From NCBI RefSeq assembly GCF_047973035.1, contig NZ_JBKEBF010000032.1, positions 117,681-181,680 on the forward strand: a stretch of 64,000 nucleotides of DNA. Reading direction: 5' to 3'. Every line of letters begins with the position of its first letter. Within the stretch, counting starts at the first letter, position 1. Shown one piece after another: positions 26,343-36,100 of this stretch. Under the pieces are notes generated by a model. The model was not told the DNA's origin and searched no databases. It worked only from the letters and a program-made list of their open reading frames with translations. This stretch comes from Oleidesulfovibrio sp047973035 (GTDB lineage: Bacteria; Desulfobacterota; Desulfovibrionia; Desulfovibrionales; Desulfovibrionaceae). Position numbers and translations under genes: made by a program.

Positions 26343-26650
26343 ACGGCAAATTGAGTTGCCATAGTATTAACAGTGCATTTTTGGTTCATTGATGCACATG
26401 GGTGCTGCATCAGGACCACGCCGCCACTGCGGCCCGACGCACAAGCTTGGTTGATATCCCGGACTTACCCAACTGCAAATGGGAGGGTCTTCTGGAAGAG
26501 ACACAAAAGCATAACGGCGAAGTGAGTTGCCCATAATGGATACTAACGACATAAGTCAGAAGACGAAGCGTGTGCAAAACCCCTGATACCGTAGCTAGTT
26601 GGACGGCAGGGCCTTCCGGTAAACGGAACGCACACGCTTCTTTTTTGCCT
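26343..26650 (+). ncRNA. Candidate structured RNA with repeated hairpins and terminator
   Basis: A copy of a ~30-nt element occurs at 26343-26371 and again at 26514-26547 (acggcRaa-tgagttgcc, then tactaac or tattaac). In both copies ggcRa pairs with ttgcc; the changed base turns A-T into G-T, so the stem is kept. The stretch ends in a long hairpin, gaagcgtgtgc (26565-26575) pairing perfectly with gcacacgcttc (26630-26640), followed by six T. Inside it a ttccg/cggaa hairpin forms. It matches no riboswitch I can name. Minus-strand frames overlap it but are unconvincing. Confidence 0.35.
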
Positions 26651-26973
26651 TTTTCCATCTGCACCATTGTTAAACCTTCTTTGCAGACTCCTCCATTCTG
26701 TAAAAGCATCACAAACAGGACGCAATCAACACACAGCCTCCTTACTGCACCACAACCGCCGCTACTTATTTTTTCAGAACTCTTCCCCCGCGCTACTCTG
26801 CACCGCGCAAACACTTCGCTGCCGCATTGAGCAGTGATTTTTTTCATATATTACACACCATATCCGCATACATAAGCAGTCAGCAGCTGAGGCTTTCTCA
26901 TGGTATCCGGCAAACAACAAAACGGTGCCCCTCTACTATTGCCTACCCAGCCGCCCCCGCTATACGTACAGAT

Positions 26974-27496
26974 AAAAAACTGCTGTACTTCAAGTACCAC
27001 CCGGCTCCCCTTTGCACGGGCTCGATTGTAAAAGAAACAGACACCTGCCAGTGTTGTGGCAAAAAAAGTCCCTGCATGTAGCGCGCGGGATTTTATTCCA
27101 CGAGCACCGCACGCGAATTCAGCCTCTGGGCATTGCAGACGCTTTGCGGCGGAAAAATTTGATGGAGATTTCTCCGACTCTTCCCCGTTGGAAGACGAAG
27201 GAATTGCCGCACATATTATCCGCGAAGTGTGCAAAAGAACGCCGGGATACATTCCATGGCAACAGGAACGCTGGCTTTCTCACTGTCAGGATGCCTGCGA
27301 ATTTCATGGAGACGTTCCTGTACAGGAATTACTGGAAGTTACAGGTGAGGAACTGGAAACTTTTCTCTTTAATCAGCTCATCTCGCAGCAGCAGTGGGAT
27401 CAGCTTATTAACAGCTACGGCACATGCCGCACTGCAGTGTACAAATTCAACTACCGCCAATGCGGAAAAATTATCTACGATCTGGACTGTTCGTAA
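26974..27496 (+). pseudogene. CbrC/UPF0167-family pseudogene
   Basis: Pieces of a CbrC-like protein lie in order but in different frames. Frame A gives YFKYHPAPLCTGSIVKE and CQCCGKK and is cut by a TAG at 27079-27081, then continues as GFYSTS. Another frame supplies IADA, and frame B gives AAEKFDGDFSDS, then RTPGYIPWQQERWLSHCQDAC and, at the end, YKFNYRQCGKIIYDLD. These are the family's landmarks, so at least one in-frame stop and two frameshifts separate them; no start codon is seen at the N-terminal end. The family is of unknown or poorly known function (CbrC is linked to colicin sensitivity in E. coli). The 3' part (ATG at 27056) remains open for 146 codons. Confidence 0.72.
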
Positions 27497-27677
27497 ACTG
27501 CGGAACAGCTACGATACGAACTGCCCGCAAGATGCAAGCGCTGCCGCGGCGCGATCAAAAAAAGAAAAAGACAGAACGCCTTGATTATTACCCCCCTAGG
27601 GCATCATCCCGCTAAGTCCCTTTATTCGTGCATCTGCCACCCTACAACATACCCCGCACACGTTTTTCAGACCTGTT
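27497..27677. other. Non-coding stretch after the CbrC pseudogene
   Basis: No gene or strong structure seen; it leads into the regulatory region of the flavoprotein gene. Confidence 0.4.
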
Positions 27678-27735
27678 TTGCATTGCAAGAGCTTTGATAA
27701 TTCTGTATTTTCTTCGCCTTGCATACTTTTGCAAG
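27678..27735. promoter_or_regulatory. Paired TTGCA/TGCAA inverted repeats (possible operator)
   Basis: TTGCATTGCAA (27678-27688) and CTTGCATACTTTTGCAAG (27718-27735) share TTGCA/TGCAA half-sites. Their centres are about 43 bp (four helical turns) apart, roughly 200 bp upstream of the flavoprotein ATG. Confidence 0.4.
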
Positions 27736-27769
27736 TAAGTGCGCACATACCTTGCCAATATAGAGAAAA

Positions 27770-27824
27770 AAGCCTAAGTCCTCCTTAAAAAGTAGGCTTA
27801 CTCCGGCACCATGGTGCCTTTTTT
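27770..27824 (+). terminator. Hairpins and terminator in the leader of the flavoprotein gene
   Basis: A small hairpin (aagccta / taggctt, 27770-27799) is followed by ggcacca/tggtgcc (27805-27818) and a run of six T. This forms a terminator ~108 bp ahead of the next ATG. A further hairpin (gccgcaag / cttgcggc, about 27836-27857) follows. Either an attenuator or the end of an unseen upstream transcript. Confidence 0.6.
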
Positions 27825-27931
27825 CTCAACGTGGCGCCGCAAGCACATCTTGCGGCCCGATTCGCGTTATTTAACGCTGCGGTAGGCGTACGTTGTCCTT
27901 GCCACTTAACTCACGCAGCTCGGAGGAATCC

Positions 27932-29638
27932 ATGCCCCAGAATATTGTCGTTATCGGCGCCGTTGCACTTGGTCCTAAGGCCGCCTGCCGCTTCAAGCGG
28001 CTCTGCCCCGAGGACAACGTGATCATGCTCGACCAGTCCGACCGTATCTCGTACGGCGGCTGCGGCATCCCCTACTATGTTTCCGGCGAAGTAAATAACC
28101 TTGAAGAACTGCAGATGACCCCCTATCACACCATCCGCGATGCGGACTTTTTCCGTGTGAACAAGGATGTCAAAGTTCTTTCGCGTACCAAGGCAGAGTC
28201 CATCGACCGCCAGAACAAAAAAGTACGCATCAAAAATCTTATCACCGGTGAAACCAGCGAACTGCCGTACGACAAGCTGGTTCTTGCCATGGGCAGCTCT
28301 CCCAACCGCCCTCCCATTGAAGGGCTGGACCTTGAAGGCGTGCACACCTGCACCACCCTTGAGGATGCAAAAGCTATCCGCGAAGCAGTCGCAGGCGGTT
28401 CCGTAAACGGTGCTGTGGTTGTGGGCGGCGGCTTCATCGGCTTAGAAGTAGCTGTATCCATGGCCGACATGTGGGGCATCAAAACCTCTGTAGTTGAAAT
28501 TGCCGATCAGGTTCTGCCCGGCTTCCTTGGCAAGACCATGGTCAAGATTGCCACCAATGATCTGATCAAAAACGATGTGGATGTATTCACCAACGAAAAG
28601 GTTGTCCGCATTGAAGGTGAAAACGGCAAAGTGGCACGCATTGTCACCGACAAGCGCACCATTGAAGCCGAACTGGTGGTTATGGCTGCAGGCATCCGTC
28701 CTAACTCCGAACTGGCACGTGATGCCGGTCTGGATGTAAACGAACGCGGCGCCATTGTGGTCAACGACCGCATGCAGACCTCTGACCCCGACATTTACGC
28801 CGGCGGCGACTGCGTAACCGTGCCTAACCTTGTTACCGGCAAGCCCGGTTTTTACCCGCTCGGCTCCATGGCTAACCGTCAGGGCCGTGTTATCGGTACC
28901 AACCTTGCCGGTGGCGATGCCCGCTTCCCCGGCGGCGTTGGCACATGGTGCGTCAAATTGTTTGAGCAAAACGCTGCCGGTGCCGGTCTGACTCTTGAAG
29001 CGGCCCTGCGTGAAGGCTTTGACGCAGTAAACGTGCACGTTGAAGGTTTTGACCGCGCACACTTCTACCCTGAACACACCGTTATGGCGCTTGATCTGGT
29101 TGTAGAACGCCCCACCCGCCGCGTGCTGGGCATTCAGGGCACCAGCGGCCTTGGCGACGCTCTTGTAGCCCGTATCAACGCTGTTGCTCCGCTGCTGCAA
29201 AGCAAGCCCGTGCTGGAAGATATCTCCAACCTTGAAGTGGCTTACTCTCCGCCTTTCGCCTCTGCCATGGATATCGTAAACACTGTGGCAAACGTGGCGG
29301 ACAACGTACTTGCAGGCCGCAATCACGCCCTTGACCCCGAAGAATTTGCCGTACTGTGGGCAAACCGCAATTCCGGCGAATACACCTTTGTGGACACCCG
29401 CATTGCTGCTAACGCGCAGGCACTGGTTGAAAAATACCCCGGTCAGTGGAACTGCGTACCGCTGGAAGAAATGGAACAGCGCATCAACGAGATTCCGTCC
29501 GACAAGACCGTTGTGCTTATCTGCAACACCGGCCTTCGTTCCTACGAATCCCAGTTGATCATGAACCGCCATGGCCGCAAGAGCCTGAGCGTTCAGGGTG
29601 GTATGGCTTCCGTGCTCAAGCAAGGCGGCGAAGTATAA
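27932..29638 (+). CDS. CoA-disulfide reductase-type flavoprotein with C-terminal rhodanese domain
   Basis: A 568-residue FAD/NAD(P)H oxidoreductase. The N-terminal FAD site is NIVVIGAVALGPKAA. The single redox Cys is C44 in SYGGCGIPYY, as in CoA-disulfide reductases and Nox-type enzymes. The NAD site is AVVVGGGFIGLEVA, and the second FAD motif is DIYAGGDCV. A rhodanese domain occupies ~465-568 with its active Cys at C531 (ICNTGLRSY). Enzymes of this CoADR-Rhd layout reduce CoA or glutathione disulfides, polysulfide or persulfides, so a role in sulfur or redox balance fits a sulfate reducer; the substrate is inference. SD cggaggaatcc supports the ATG at 27932. Transcribed alone, behind a leader with hairpins, and closed by a terminator. 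Confidence 0.9.
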   Translation: MPQNIVVIGAVALGPKAACRFKRLCPEDNVIMLDQSDRISYGGCGIPYYVSGEVNNLEELQMTPYHTIRDADFFRVNKDVKVLSRTKAESIDRQNKKVRIKNLITGETSELPYDKLVLAMGSSPNRPPIEGLDLEGVHTCTTLEDAKAIREAVAGGSVNGAVVVGGGFIGLEVAVSMADMWGIKTSVVEIADQVLPGFLGKTMVKIATNDLIKNDVDVFTNEKVVRIEGENGKVARIVTDKRTIEAELVVMAAGIRPNSELARDAGLDVNERGAIVVNDRMQTSDPDIYAGGDCVTVPNLVTGKPGFYPLGSMANRQGRVIGTNLAGGDARFPGGVGTWCVKLFEQNAAGAGLTLEAALREGFDAVNVHVEGFDRAHFYPEHTVMALDLVVERPTRRVLGIQGTSGLGDALVARINAVAPLLQSKPVLEDISNLEVAYSPPFASAMDIVNTVANVADNVLAGRNHALDPEEFAVLWANRNSGEYTFVDTRIAANAQALVEKYPGQWNCVPLEEMEQRINEIPSDKTVVLICNTGLRSYESQLIMNRHGRKSLSVQGGMASVLKQGGEV

Positions 29639-29660
29639 CCCACCGTAATCAGATACCCGC

Positions 29661-29696
29661 AAGCGGCGTGACCTTTACCGGTTACGCCGCTTTTTT
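29661..29696 (+). terminator. Terminator of the flavoprotein gene
   Basis: A 13-bp stem (aagcggcgtgacc / ggttacgccgctt, one G-T pair) with a 6-nt loop is followed by six T. Confidence 0.92.
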
Positions 29697-29808
29697 ATAC
29701 ACCGGACACCATTCCGGCCTTTGCGCTTGCCTGTAGCTGCGCAGGCAGCTAAAGTGCGCCAACCTGATACGCCCCTGAGAATCGCCTTATTCACTCCAAG
29801 GAGCCGAA

Positions 29809-30444
29809 ATGTTTTTTGCTACCCCTCAATGGGATGCAGACCTGTTCAGACTGCTGAACGACACATGGCGCACCCCATTTCTTGATACGCTTATGCCGCT
29901 TATCTCCAACAGCCTGCTCATGTGGGGGCTGGTGGGCATCATTGCTGTAATTATCGGCATCAAAGCCAGCCCCAGACAGCGCATGCTTATTGCCGGGGGC
30001 CTGTTGCTGGTCGGCATCACTGCCGGACTTTCCGACCTTGCCTGCGGTGTAATCAAAGACACGTTCGGCCGTGTCCGTCCGCTGAACGCCCTGCCATCCA
30101 CACACTTTGTGGAATTTGGCGAGTGGACACAACGCGCTGCCGACTTTGTACAGACAAAAACCAGAGGCGGCTCTTTTGTATCCGCCCACGCGGCCAACAG
30201 TCTGGCTGCGGTTCTGGTAGCCTGTTCGCTGTGGCCCAGACTGGCAATAATAATATTGCCGCTTCCGTTTCTAATGGGCTGGTCACGGGTGTACCTTGGC
30301 AAGCACTATCCCAGTGACGTGCTGGGCGGCTGGCTTGTCGGCCTTGCTGTCGCCCTGCTGGTTATTCACGCATGGCGCGGTATCCGTGCGTACCGCGATA
30401 CACGCGAAAAACAGACACGCAACGCGAATCCCCCCGGGCAGTAA
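29809..30444 (+). CDS. PAP2-family membrane phosphatase
   Basis: A 211-residue integral membrane phosphatase with five or so helices. The three acid-phosphatase motifs are present: KDTFGRVRP, SFVSAHAAN (in place of the usual SGH) and SRVYLGKHYPSDVLGG, which supplies the catalytic His and Asp. Members dephosphorylate lipid phosphates such as undecaprenyl diphosphate or phosphatidylglycerol phosphate; which one cannot be told here. SD aaggagccgaa precedes the ATG. It stands alone between two terminators. Confidence 0.88.
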   Translation: MFFATPQWDADLFRLLNDTWRTPFLDTLMPLISNSLLMWGLVGIIAVIIGIKASPRQRMLIAGGLLLVGITAGLSDLACGVIKDTFGRVRPLNALPSTHFVEFGEWTQRAADFVQTKTRGGSFVSAHAANSLAAVLVACSLWPRLAIIILPLPFLMGWSRVYLGKHYPSDVLGGWLVGLAVALLVIHAWRGIRAYRDTREKQTRNANPPGQ

Positions 30445-30527
30445 CACCGGTAAGGAACGCAAAACATAGGTATACCGCCTCCGGCACTGGGGCAGTACAA
30501 AAGCGCTTTACAGTCAAACAACAGAAT

Positions 30528-30568
30528 AACGGCAAGGACGTCTTACACAGACACCCTTGCCGTTTTTT
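30528..30568 (+). terminator. Terminator of the PAP2 gene
   Basis: A 10-bp perfect stem (aacggcaagg / ccttgccgtt) is followed by six T, about 85 bp past the stop. Confidence 0.85.
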
Positions 30569-30683
30569 CAGCCACACTTTTCTGTTTCACCACAGCGGGC
30601 ACTAGACGAAAAAACTATCATCAGCCCGCTCAGATAACATCAGCCACGCCCAAAGCGCATTTTCTTCATCGACTTCATGAACT

Positions 30684-31400
30684 TCAGCTGGCCAAACCTG
30701 CACATCCGGCCAGAGCCTCACGAGCCAGCTGTCCGGTAGTAACGCAAAGCAGCTGCCGCCCTGCGAACAGTTCCACTTCAGCCGGATCATCAGTCAGAGC
30801 GGTCAGACGTGTACGAAGTTCATCAACAGCATCGGCCGGAATATGACCGCCAAGCTGCGTAAGCGCCCATGCGGCAAGCCCCCGTCCCTGTGCATCTTCA
30901 TCTTCTAACGCCAGCGTCAGCGAACGTACGGCAAGCCGCATCTTATCCGGCTCAACCTGCGCAAGTCTGCCGATTCCCCAATATACGCCCCTGCGAAGCG
31001 GCGGGTGGTCAAGGTAGTTATCATCATCGCCTGTTTCTCTGATGTATGAAATCAGCATGCGGTCATACTCGCCGGCCAGTCCGGAGTGATTAGCCATTAT
31101 CTCAGCCATTGCCTCTGCAATACCCCAGCCGATATTCCCCGACTCTTCATTCATATGCCACAGCAGACGACGCATAACGACCCGGGCATCTTCCATACGT
31201 GTATCCGCCATGCTGGCAACAACCAACCCGAGAGCCGTAACTGCACGCCACTTCATTTCTCCGCCAAACAACAGAAACGAAAACAACGGCCCTACAGCTT
31301 CCTTGGAAGGCAGCGCAAGAATATGATCAAGCTGCTGCTCCCAGTCATCGGCAAGCAGCAGGCAGCGTATGCGGGTTTTGAGCGATCTGAATTTTGCCAT
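30684..31400 (-). CDS. HEAT-repeat protein, DVU0298-like
   Basis: 238 residues of HEAT/PBS-lyase-like helical repeats: PLFSFLLFGGEMKWRAVTAL, ESGNIGWGIAEAMAEIM, LRRGVYWGIGRLAQVEP and GRGLAAWALTQLGGHIP. It resembles the Desulfovibrio DVU0298 family, whose function is unknown; the repeats suggest a binding scaffold. Excellent SD (aggaggaacgaagc). Beyond the stop the -1 or +1 frame continues for about 27 codons of protein-like, Trp-rich sequence (VHEVDEENALWAWLMLSE), so a late frameshift is possible. Divergent from the binding-protein/kinase operon. Confidence 0.82.
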   Translation of the reverse strand: MAKFRSLKTRIRCLLLADDWEQQLDHILALPSKEAVGPLFSFLLFGGEMKWRAVTALGLVVASMADTRMEDARVVMRRLLWHMNEESGNIGWGIAEAMAEIMANHSGLAGEYDRMLISYIRETGDDDNYLDHPPLRRGVYWGIGRLAQVEPDKMRLAVRSLTLALEDEDAQGRGLAAWALTQLGGHIPADAVDELRTRLTALTDDPAEVELFAGRQLLCVTTGQLAREALAGCAGLAS

Positions 31401-31466
31401 GCTTCGTTCCTCCTGCTGCTAACCGTAATCATTTCTGAAACTTTGACAACAACCGCGCGCGATTCC

Positions 31467-31495
31467 TTGCAAAAAAATCACCACTTCTTTATAGT
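31467..31495 (+). promoter_or_regulatory. Candidate sigma-70 promoter of the binding-protein/kinase operon
   Basis: TTGCAA (31467-31472), a 17-bp spacer and TATAGT (31490-31495) lie about 33 bp upstream of the TTG start. Confidence 0.5.
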
Positions 31496-31527
31496 TTCGC
31501 TATGTAAAAATAGCGTAAGGAGTCACT

Positions 31528-33144
31528 TTGTCCACGATTGAATACATTTCTCCCGGGGTGCTATCCCGCATCGTTCGTGCATTCGTGGTCGCATGCTCCA
31601 TAGTTTTGCTCTGCGGTACTGTATCCCCCCTGCATGCAGGCCCTCCGACAGGCACCCTGACAGGCGTCTCACAGCTGCCAGTTATCCGCGTTGCTCTTTT
31701 TGAACGCATCAGCAGTCCTGACCCTGCACAAAGTGGCATGTACGAGCCGCATAACATTGCGTCCAACGTATTTGAAACTCTCGTTACTTCTGACAGCAGC
31801 GGCAGCATCATGCCGGGAATCGCCACATCATGGTCTGCCAGCCCTGATGGCATCAGGTGGACATTTTTCATACCGGAAGGGCGCAGCTTTCATGATGCCT
31901 CGCCGCTGGATGCTTACGCTGTGGAATTCTGTTTTCAGCGACTCATAAACCCTGCGCATCAATTATTTCGCCCATACCCCGACTGGAAGACTCAGCTTTT
32001 CTCTCATGTCAATTCCATACGAGCGCTGGACGCACAGACGTTACAGATTGATCTGGACAAACCTTACGCACCGCTGCTTCACAACCTTTCCACCGCAGCA
32101 GCCAGCATAATCTCGCCCCTTTCATTACAAAAATACTATGACGGAGAATCCCGTATTCTTGCAGGCTCAGGGTCCTTCAAGTTTGCGGAATTCAAGACCG
32201 AATCAGTCCTGCTGCAACCTTCTGAATACTTACCAGCTGCTCCACAGGTGCAGGTTCGCTTTGACTATTACCGCTCTGAAGCAGTGTTGAGCGCATATCA
32301 GCAGAATAAGGTTGATATTATAACGGGCCTCGATCAAAGTGATGAAACCCACCTGCTTAGCGAAAACACTGCAACACTTTTGCGTCATCCGCAGCTTTCC
32401 GTACTATTTTTGTACTGTAACGGCGCACGGCAAAACATACGTAACATCGCGGTACGTCGTGCCATATCTCTCAGCATTAACCGTAGCCAGATTTCAGGAA
32501 AAGCCATTGGTAAAAATTCAGTTCCGGCAAAAGGTTTTCTGCCTCCAGGACTCTGGGCTACCGAACCGTCACTGCCCCCCTTTGAATACAACCCCAAGTT
32601 AGCAAAAGACATTTTAGCTAAAGCCGGTCTGAAGGACGGAATCGACCTGACCGTCATTCAACTTGCTGCCCCGCGTCCGTTTCTGCCAGCCCCCAAGCGA
32701 CTTGCATCCGCACTTAAAAACTCATTGCTACAGGCCGGAATCCGGCTAGAATTTGAATTTCTGGATGGTGAACAATTTCTGACAAGAATGCAGAATCAGG
32801 ATTTTGATATTGCTGTTTATGGATGGGTTTCAGATACCAACGACCCTGACAATCTTCTGAGTACGCATCTTTACGCAGGCAAAGAAAACCCCCATCAGCG
32901 CATCGCCATAGATAAACTCGACCAGTTGATTCTGTATGGACAGTCAGAGCAGTCTTTAAAAAAACGCATGCAGTATTACAGCACAGCGCAATACATCATT
33001 CATAAGGAATTGCCCTGTATTCCCATGCTGCACAGCAAGTTACCTGTGATTATCCGTAACACAATCAAGGGCGTGCGCATTTCTCCCGTATCGTTTTTAG
33101 TATTCCGCAATGCAACGGTACAGCCCCCGCCCCTGCAACAATGA
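31528..33144 (+). CDS. Family 5 extracellular solute-binding protein (sensor partner?)
   Basis: A 538-residue periplasmic binding protein of the peptide/nickel (SBP family 5) class. It starts at TTG (31528) with a perfect SD (aaggagtcact). A signal sequence ends near SPLHAG. Family segments are VFETLVTSDSSG, IMPGIATSWSASPDGIRWTF, GSGSFKFAEF and RRAISLSINR. No ABC permease or ATPase accompanies it. The next gene, 14 bp away, is a membrane hybrid kinase, so it may deliver a ligand signal to the kinase rather than serve import; that is inference. Confidence 0.88.
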   Translation: MSTIEYISPGVLSRIVRAFVVACSIVLLCGTVSPLHAGPPTGTLTGVSQLPVIRVALFERISSPDPAQSGMYEPHNIASNVFETLVTSDSSGSIMPGIATSWSASPDGIRWTFFIPEGRSFHDASPLDAYAVEFCFQRLINPAHQLFRPYPDWKTQLFSHVNSIRALDAQTLQIDLDKPYAPLLHNLSTAAASIISPLSLQKYYDGESRILAGSGSFKFAEFKTESVLLQPSEYLPAAPQVQVRFDYYRSEAVLSAYQQNKVDIITGLDQSDETHLLSENTATLLRHPQLSVLFLYCNGARQNIRNIAVRRAISLSINRSQISGKAIGKNSVPAKGFLPPGLWATEPSLPPFEYNPKLAKDILAKAGLKDGIDLTVIQLAAPRPFLPAPKRLASALKNSLLQAGIRLEFEFLDGEQFLTRMQNQDFDIAVYGWVSDTNDPDNLLSTHLYAGKENPHQRIAIDKLDQLILYGQSEQSLKKRMQYYSTAQYIIHKELPCIPMLHSKLPVIIRNTIKGVRISPVSFLVFRNATVQPPPLQQ

Positions 33145-33158
33145 CAAGCTGATTCGCT

Positions 33159-36100
33159 ATGATTTTTACGGGCAAAAATACGACTATCCGCAGCAGAGTC
33201 ATCTACGTAACGCTGTTTGTCGCCCTGCTGCCCATCTGCACCATGACTCTGGCCGGTCTGGTTGTAAGCCTGCGCCAGACAAACAACGCCCTTTTTGCCC
33301 AAAGCAGAACAGCTCTCGAAAAAGTGCATACCGCCATAACCAGAACAGCCTTACAGGCTGAAAGCATCTCGCATCTGGTTGCGGACTTTGAGCTGTTACA
33401 GAATTCGCCTTCGGCGGATGACGTACGTGATATGCTTTATTCCCGACAGCACTTCTGGCGGCGGGGTATTGTTGAACTTTTTGACAACACAGGCCAGCTT
33501 ATCACGCGCAGTGTCCCCCTGAATTCAACCAACAGCCAGTGGGTGGCAGCGCGGGATGACCCTTTCATTACAAAAGGGTTGTCGCTTGGACCTCACTCAG
33601 ACATTATCCTCACCCCTGCGGGACTTGCAGCGCGGGCTGTGGCACCTGTGTTTATGAATTCCTCGTTACAGCCACTAGGTGCCGTAGTCACAACCATTCC
33701 TTTCAACCGCCCGCTGCTGCTGCAACTCAAAGAATCCACACGCACAGACATTACGCTTCACTATCCCGGCAAAGTGATTGCCACCACTCTTAACGATAAA
33801 AACAAACTCCCCGTTGCCGTTGATTGGGACACCTCCTTTGAATCGCTGTATTCTGCAACGGCGCCTGTACAGAAAAACATAACCATAAACGGCGAAGACT
33901 ATGCGCAGACGGCACTTCCTCTGCGCGACAGCCATGGCGACACACAGGCAGTATTATCAGTTCAAATCAGTCAGAGCACATTGGAACAAAGTACTCACGG
34001 CGCCTTCCAGACCCTTATCCTTACATTGGCAGTAGCTCTTATCATGGCTGCGGTGCTTGGCTTATGGACAGCCGACAAGCTCACCCGTCCCATTCAGGAA
34101 ATGATGCAGGCCATCCGCCGCATGGCTGGCGGAAACTTAAGCGTGCGTGTGGCTGAAAACAGCCCTGACGAACTGGGCGAACTGGCATTGGCATTCAACA
34201 ACATGGCTAAAAGGCTGGAAGAGCAGCGTACACGCCTGCTTGACGCGCTTCGTGAACACGAAGAGACTTCCAGCAGGCTGGAATACGCAAATAAAGGGCT
34301 GGAATACGCAAACAGCGAGCTGGTTTCCGCGCGTGAGGAGTACCGAAAAATTTTTGAAGGTTCCGTTCAGGGGATCTACCAGACAACAATGGACGGCCGC
34401 TTCATCAAAACAAACAGAGCACTGGCCAGAATGCTGGGGTACAGCTCGCCAGAAGAGCTTATAACCACCGTTACAGATATCGGAAAGCAGCTCTATGTAG
34501 ACCCTGCCGATCGCAGCAGGCTGAAAAACCTGCTTGCCCGCCGCAACAGCCTGAGCGACTTTGAAACCCGCTTTTACACCCGATCCGGAAAGCAGGTACC
34601 CGTGTCTCTTTCTGTCCGGCTTGTGTACGACGAAAATGACATGCCTCAGTATCTGGAAGGGGCGCTGACAGACACATCCGACCGCGAACGACGCCGCATG
34701 GCGGAACAGCAGAAAGAATCCGCAGAAGCTGCCAACAAGGCCAAAAGTGAATTTCTAGCCCGCATGAGCCATGAGGTGCGTACACCTCTGAATGCCGTTG
34801 TGGGCATGGCGGATATGCTGTGGGACTCTGACTTGTCTCAGGAACAGCGGGCTTACGTGGATATTTTCCGCAAGTCCGGTCAGACCTTGCTGGCACTGCT
34901 CAACGACATTTTAGACTATTCGAGGCTGGAAGCGGGAAAATTGAGCCTGGAAGAACTGCCCTTTAATCTACACGAACTGCTGCATATGATTGTAGATATG
35001 CACATGCCGCAGGCTGAAAGCAAAGGGCTTGCACTGAAGCTGAACATCGCGCCGGACATACCCGGGGGGTACACAGGGGATGCTTTACGGTTACGACAGA
35101 TTTTTTCCAATCTGGTAAGCAATGCCATCAAGTTTACCAATGAGGGCAGTGTCACCATCAGCGTTACACCGCAGCAGCCTTATGGCAAAGATGCCATACA
35201 GCCCGAAAGCGACACCCTGCCTGTTTCAGCGGGACAGATTCCGGCAGATTCACCAGTCAGCATGCGCATTACCGTAACAGATACCGGCATCGGCATCCCT
35301 GGCGATTCGCAACAAAAAATCTTCGAAAGCTTCACACAGGCGGATTCATCCATCACACGGCAATTCGGCGGAACCGGTCTGGGGCTTGCCATCTGCAAAA
35401 TGCTTACGTCCATGATGGGCGGTTCATTGTCGATTGAAAGCGAACAAGGCCGCGGCACATCAGCCCATATAGACATTTCGCTTAAAACACATTCGCTAGG
35501 CAAGGAAGAGCCACAGGAAGAAGTAACACGGCCTGCCCCGTCCTGTAACAACCTGCGAATCCTGTTAGTTGACGACAGCCCTAACAACAGATTGCTTTTC
35601 AAACTGTATCTCAAAGAGACACAGCACACTGTGGACGAAGCAGAAAATGGTGAAGTCGGGGCAGAAAAATATCAGGCAGGGCAATATGACATCGTCTTCA
35701 TGGACCTTGAAATGCCGGTTATGGACGGCTACATGGCAACAACAGCCATCAGGCAGTACGAGAGCCGGCACAACCTGCCTCCTGTGCCGATTGTCGCACT
35801 GACAGCCCATGCGCTGGAAGACTTTAAACAGCGTTGTTTTGCCATCGGTTTTACCGACTACCTGACAAAGCCTTTCCGCAAGCCGCAATTGTTTGCCATG
35901 TTTGATCGCGCGACAGCCTCTAAAGCCGCTGCGGACTCCATTACATCCCCGCCATTGGCTACGTCATCAGTCACTCCTTCAACATCAACTCGGGAAAAGG
36001 ATTCTTCTGAGCCAGAACCTTTCGCGCATTCTGCCTATCACCAGTTTACAAGTCCTGCACCTCATCATTCGACGGAATCCTTTGCCAACGTGCAGGCTCA

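Noticed and set aside
26281..26650. Cyclic-di-GMP, cobalamin or 6S RNA assignment for the structured region
   Set aside because: The conserved cores of these RNAs could not be matched; only isolated short similarities were seen.
26410..26847. 145-codon minus-strand frame over the candidate RNA
   Set aside because: No recognisable motif, and it runs through the hairpin and terminator; a competing frame (26367-26552) covers the same bases.
28442..29662. 406-codon minus-strand frame opposite the flavoprotein gene
   Set aside because: It is antisense to a clearly recognised FAD/rhodanese enzyme; its residues (many His, Val, Gly) are those expected from the complement of GC-rich codons.
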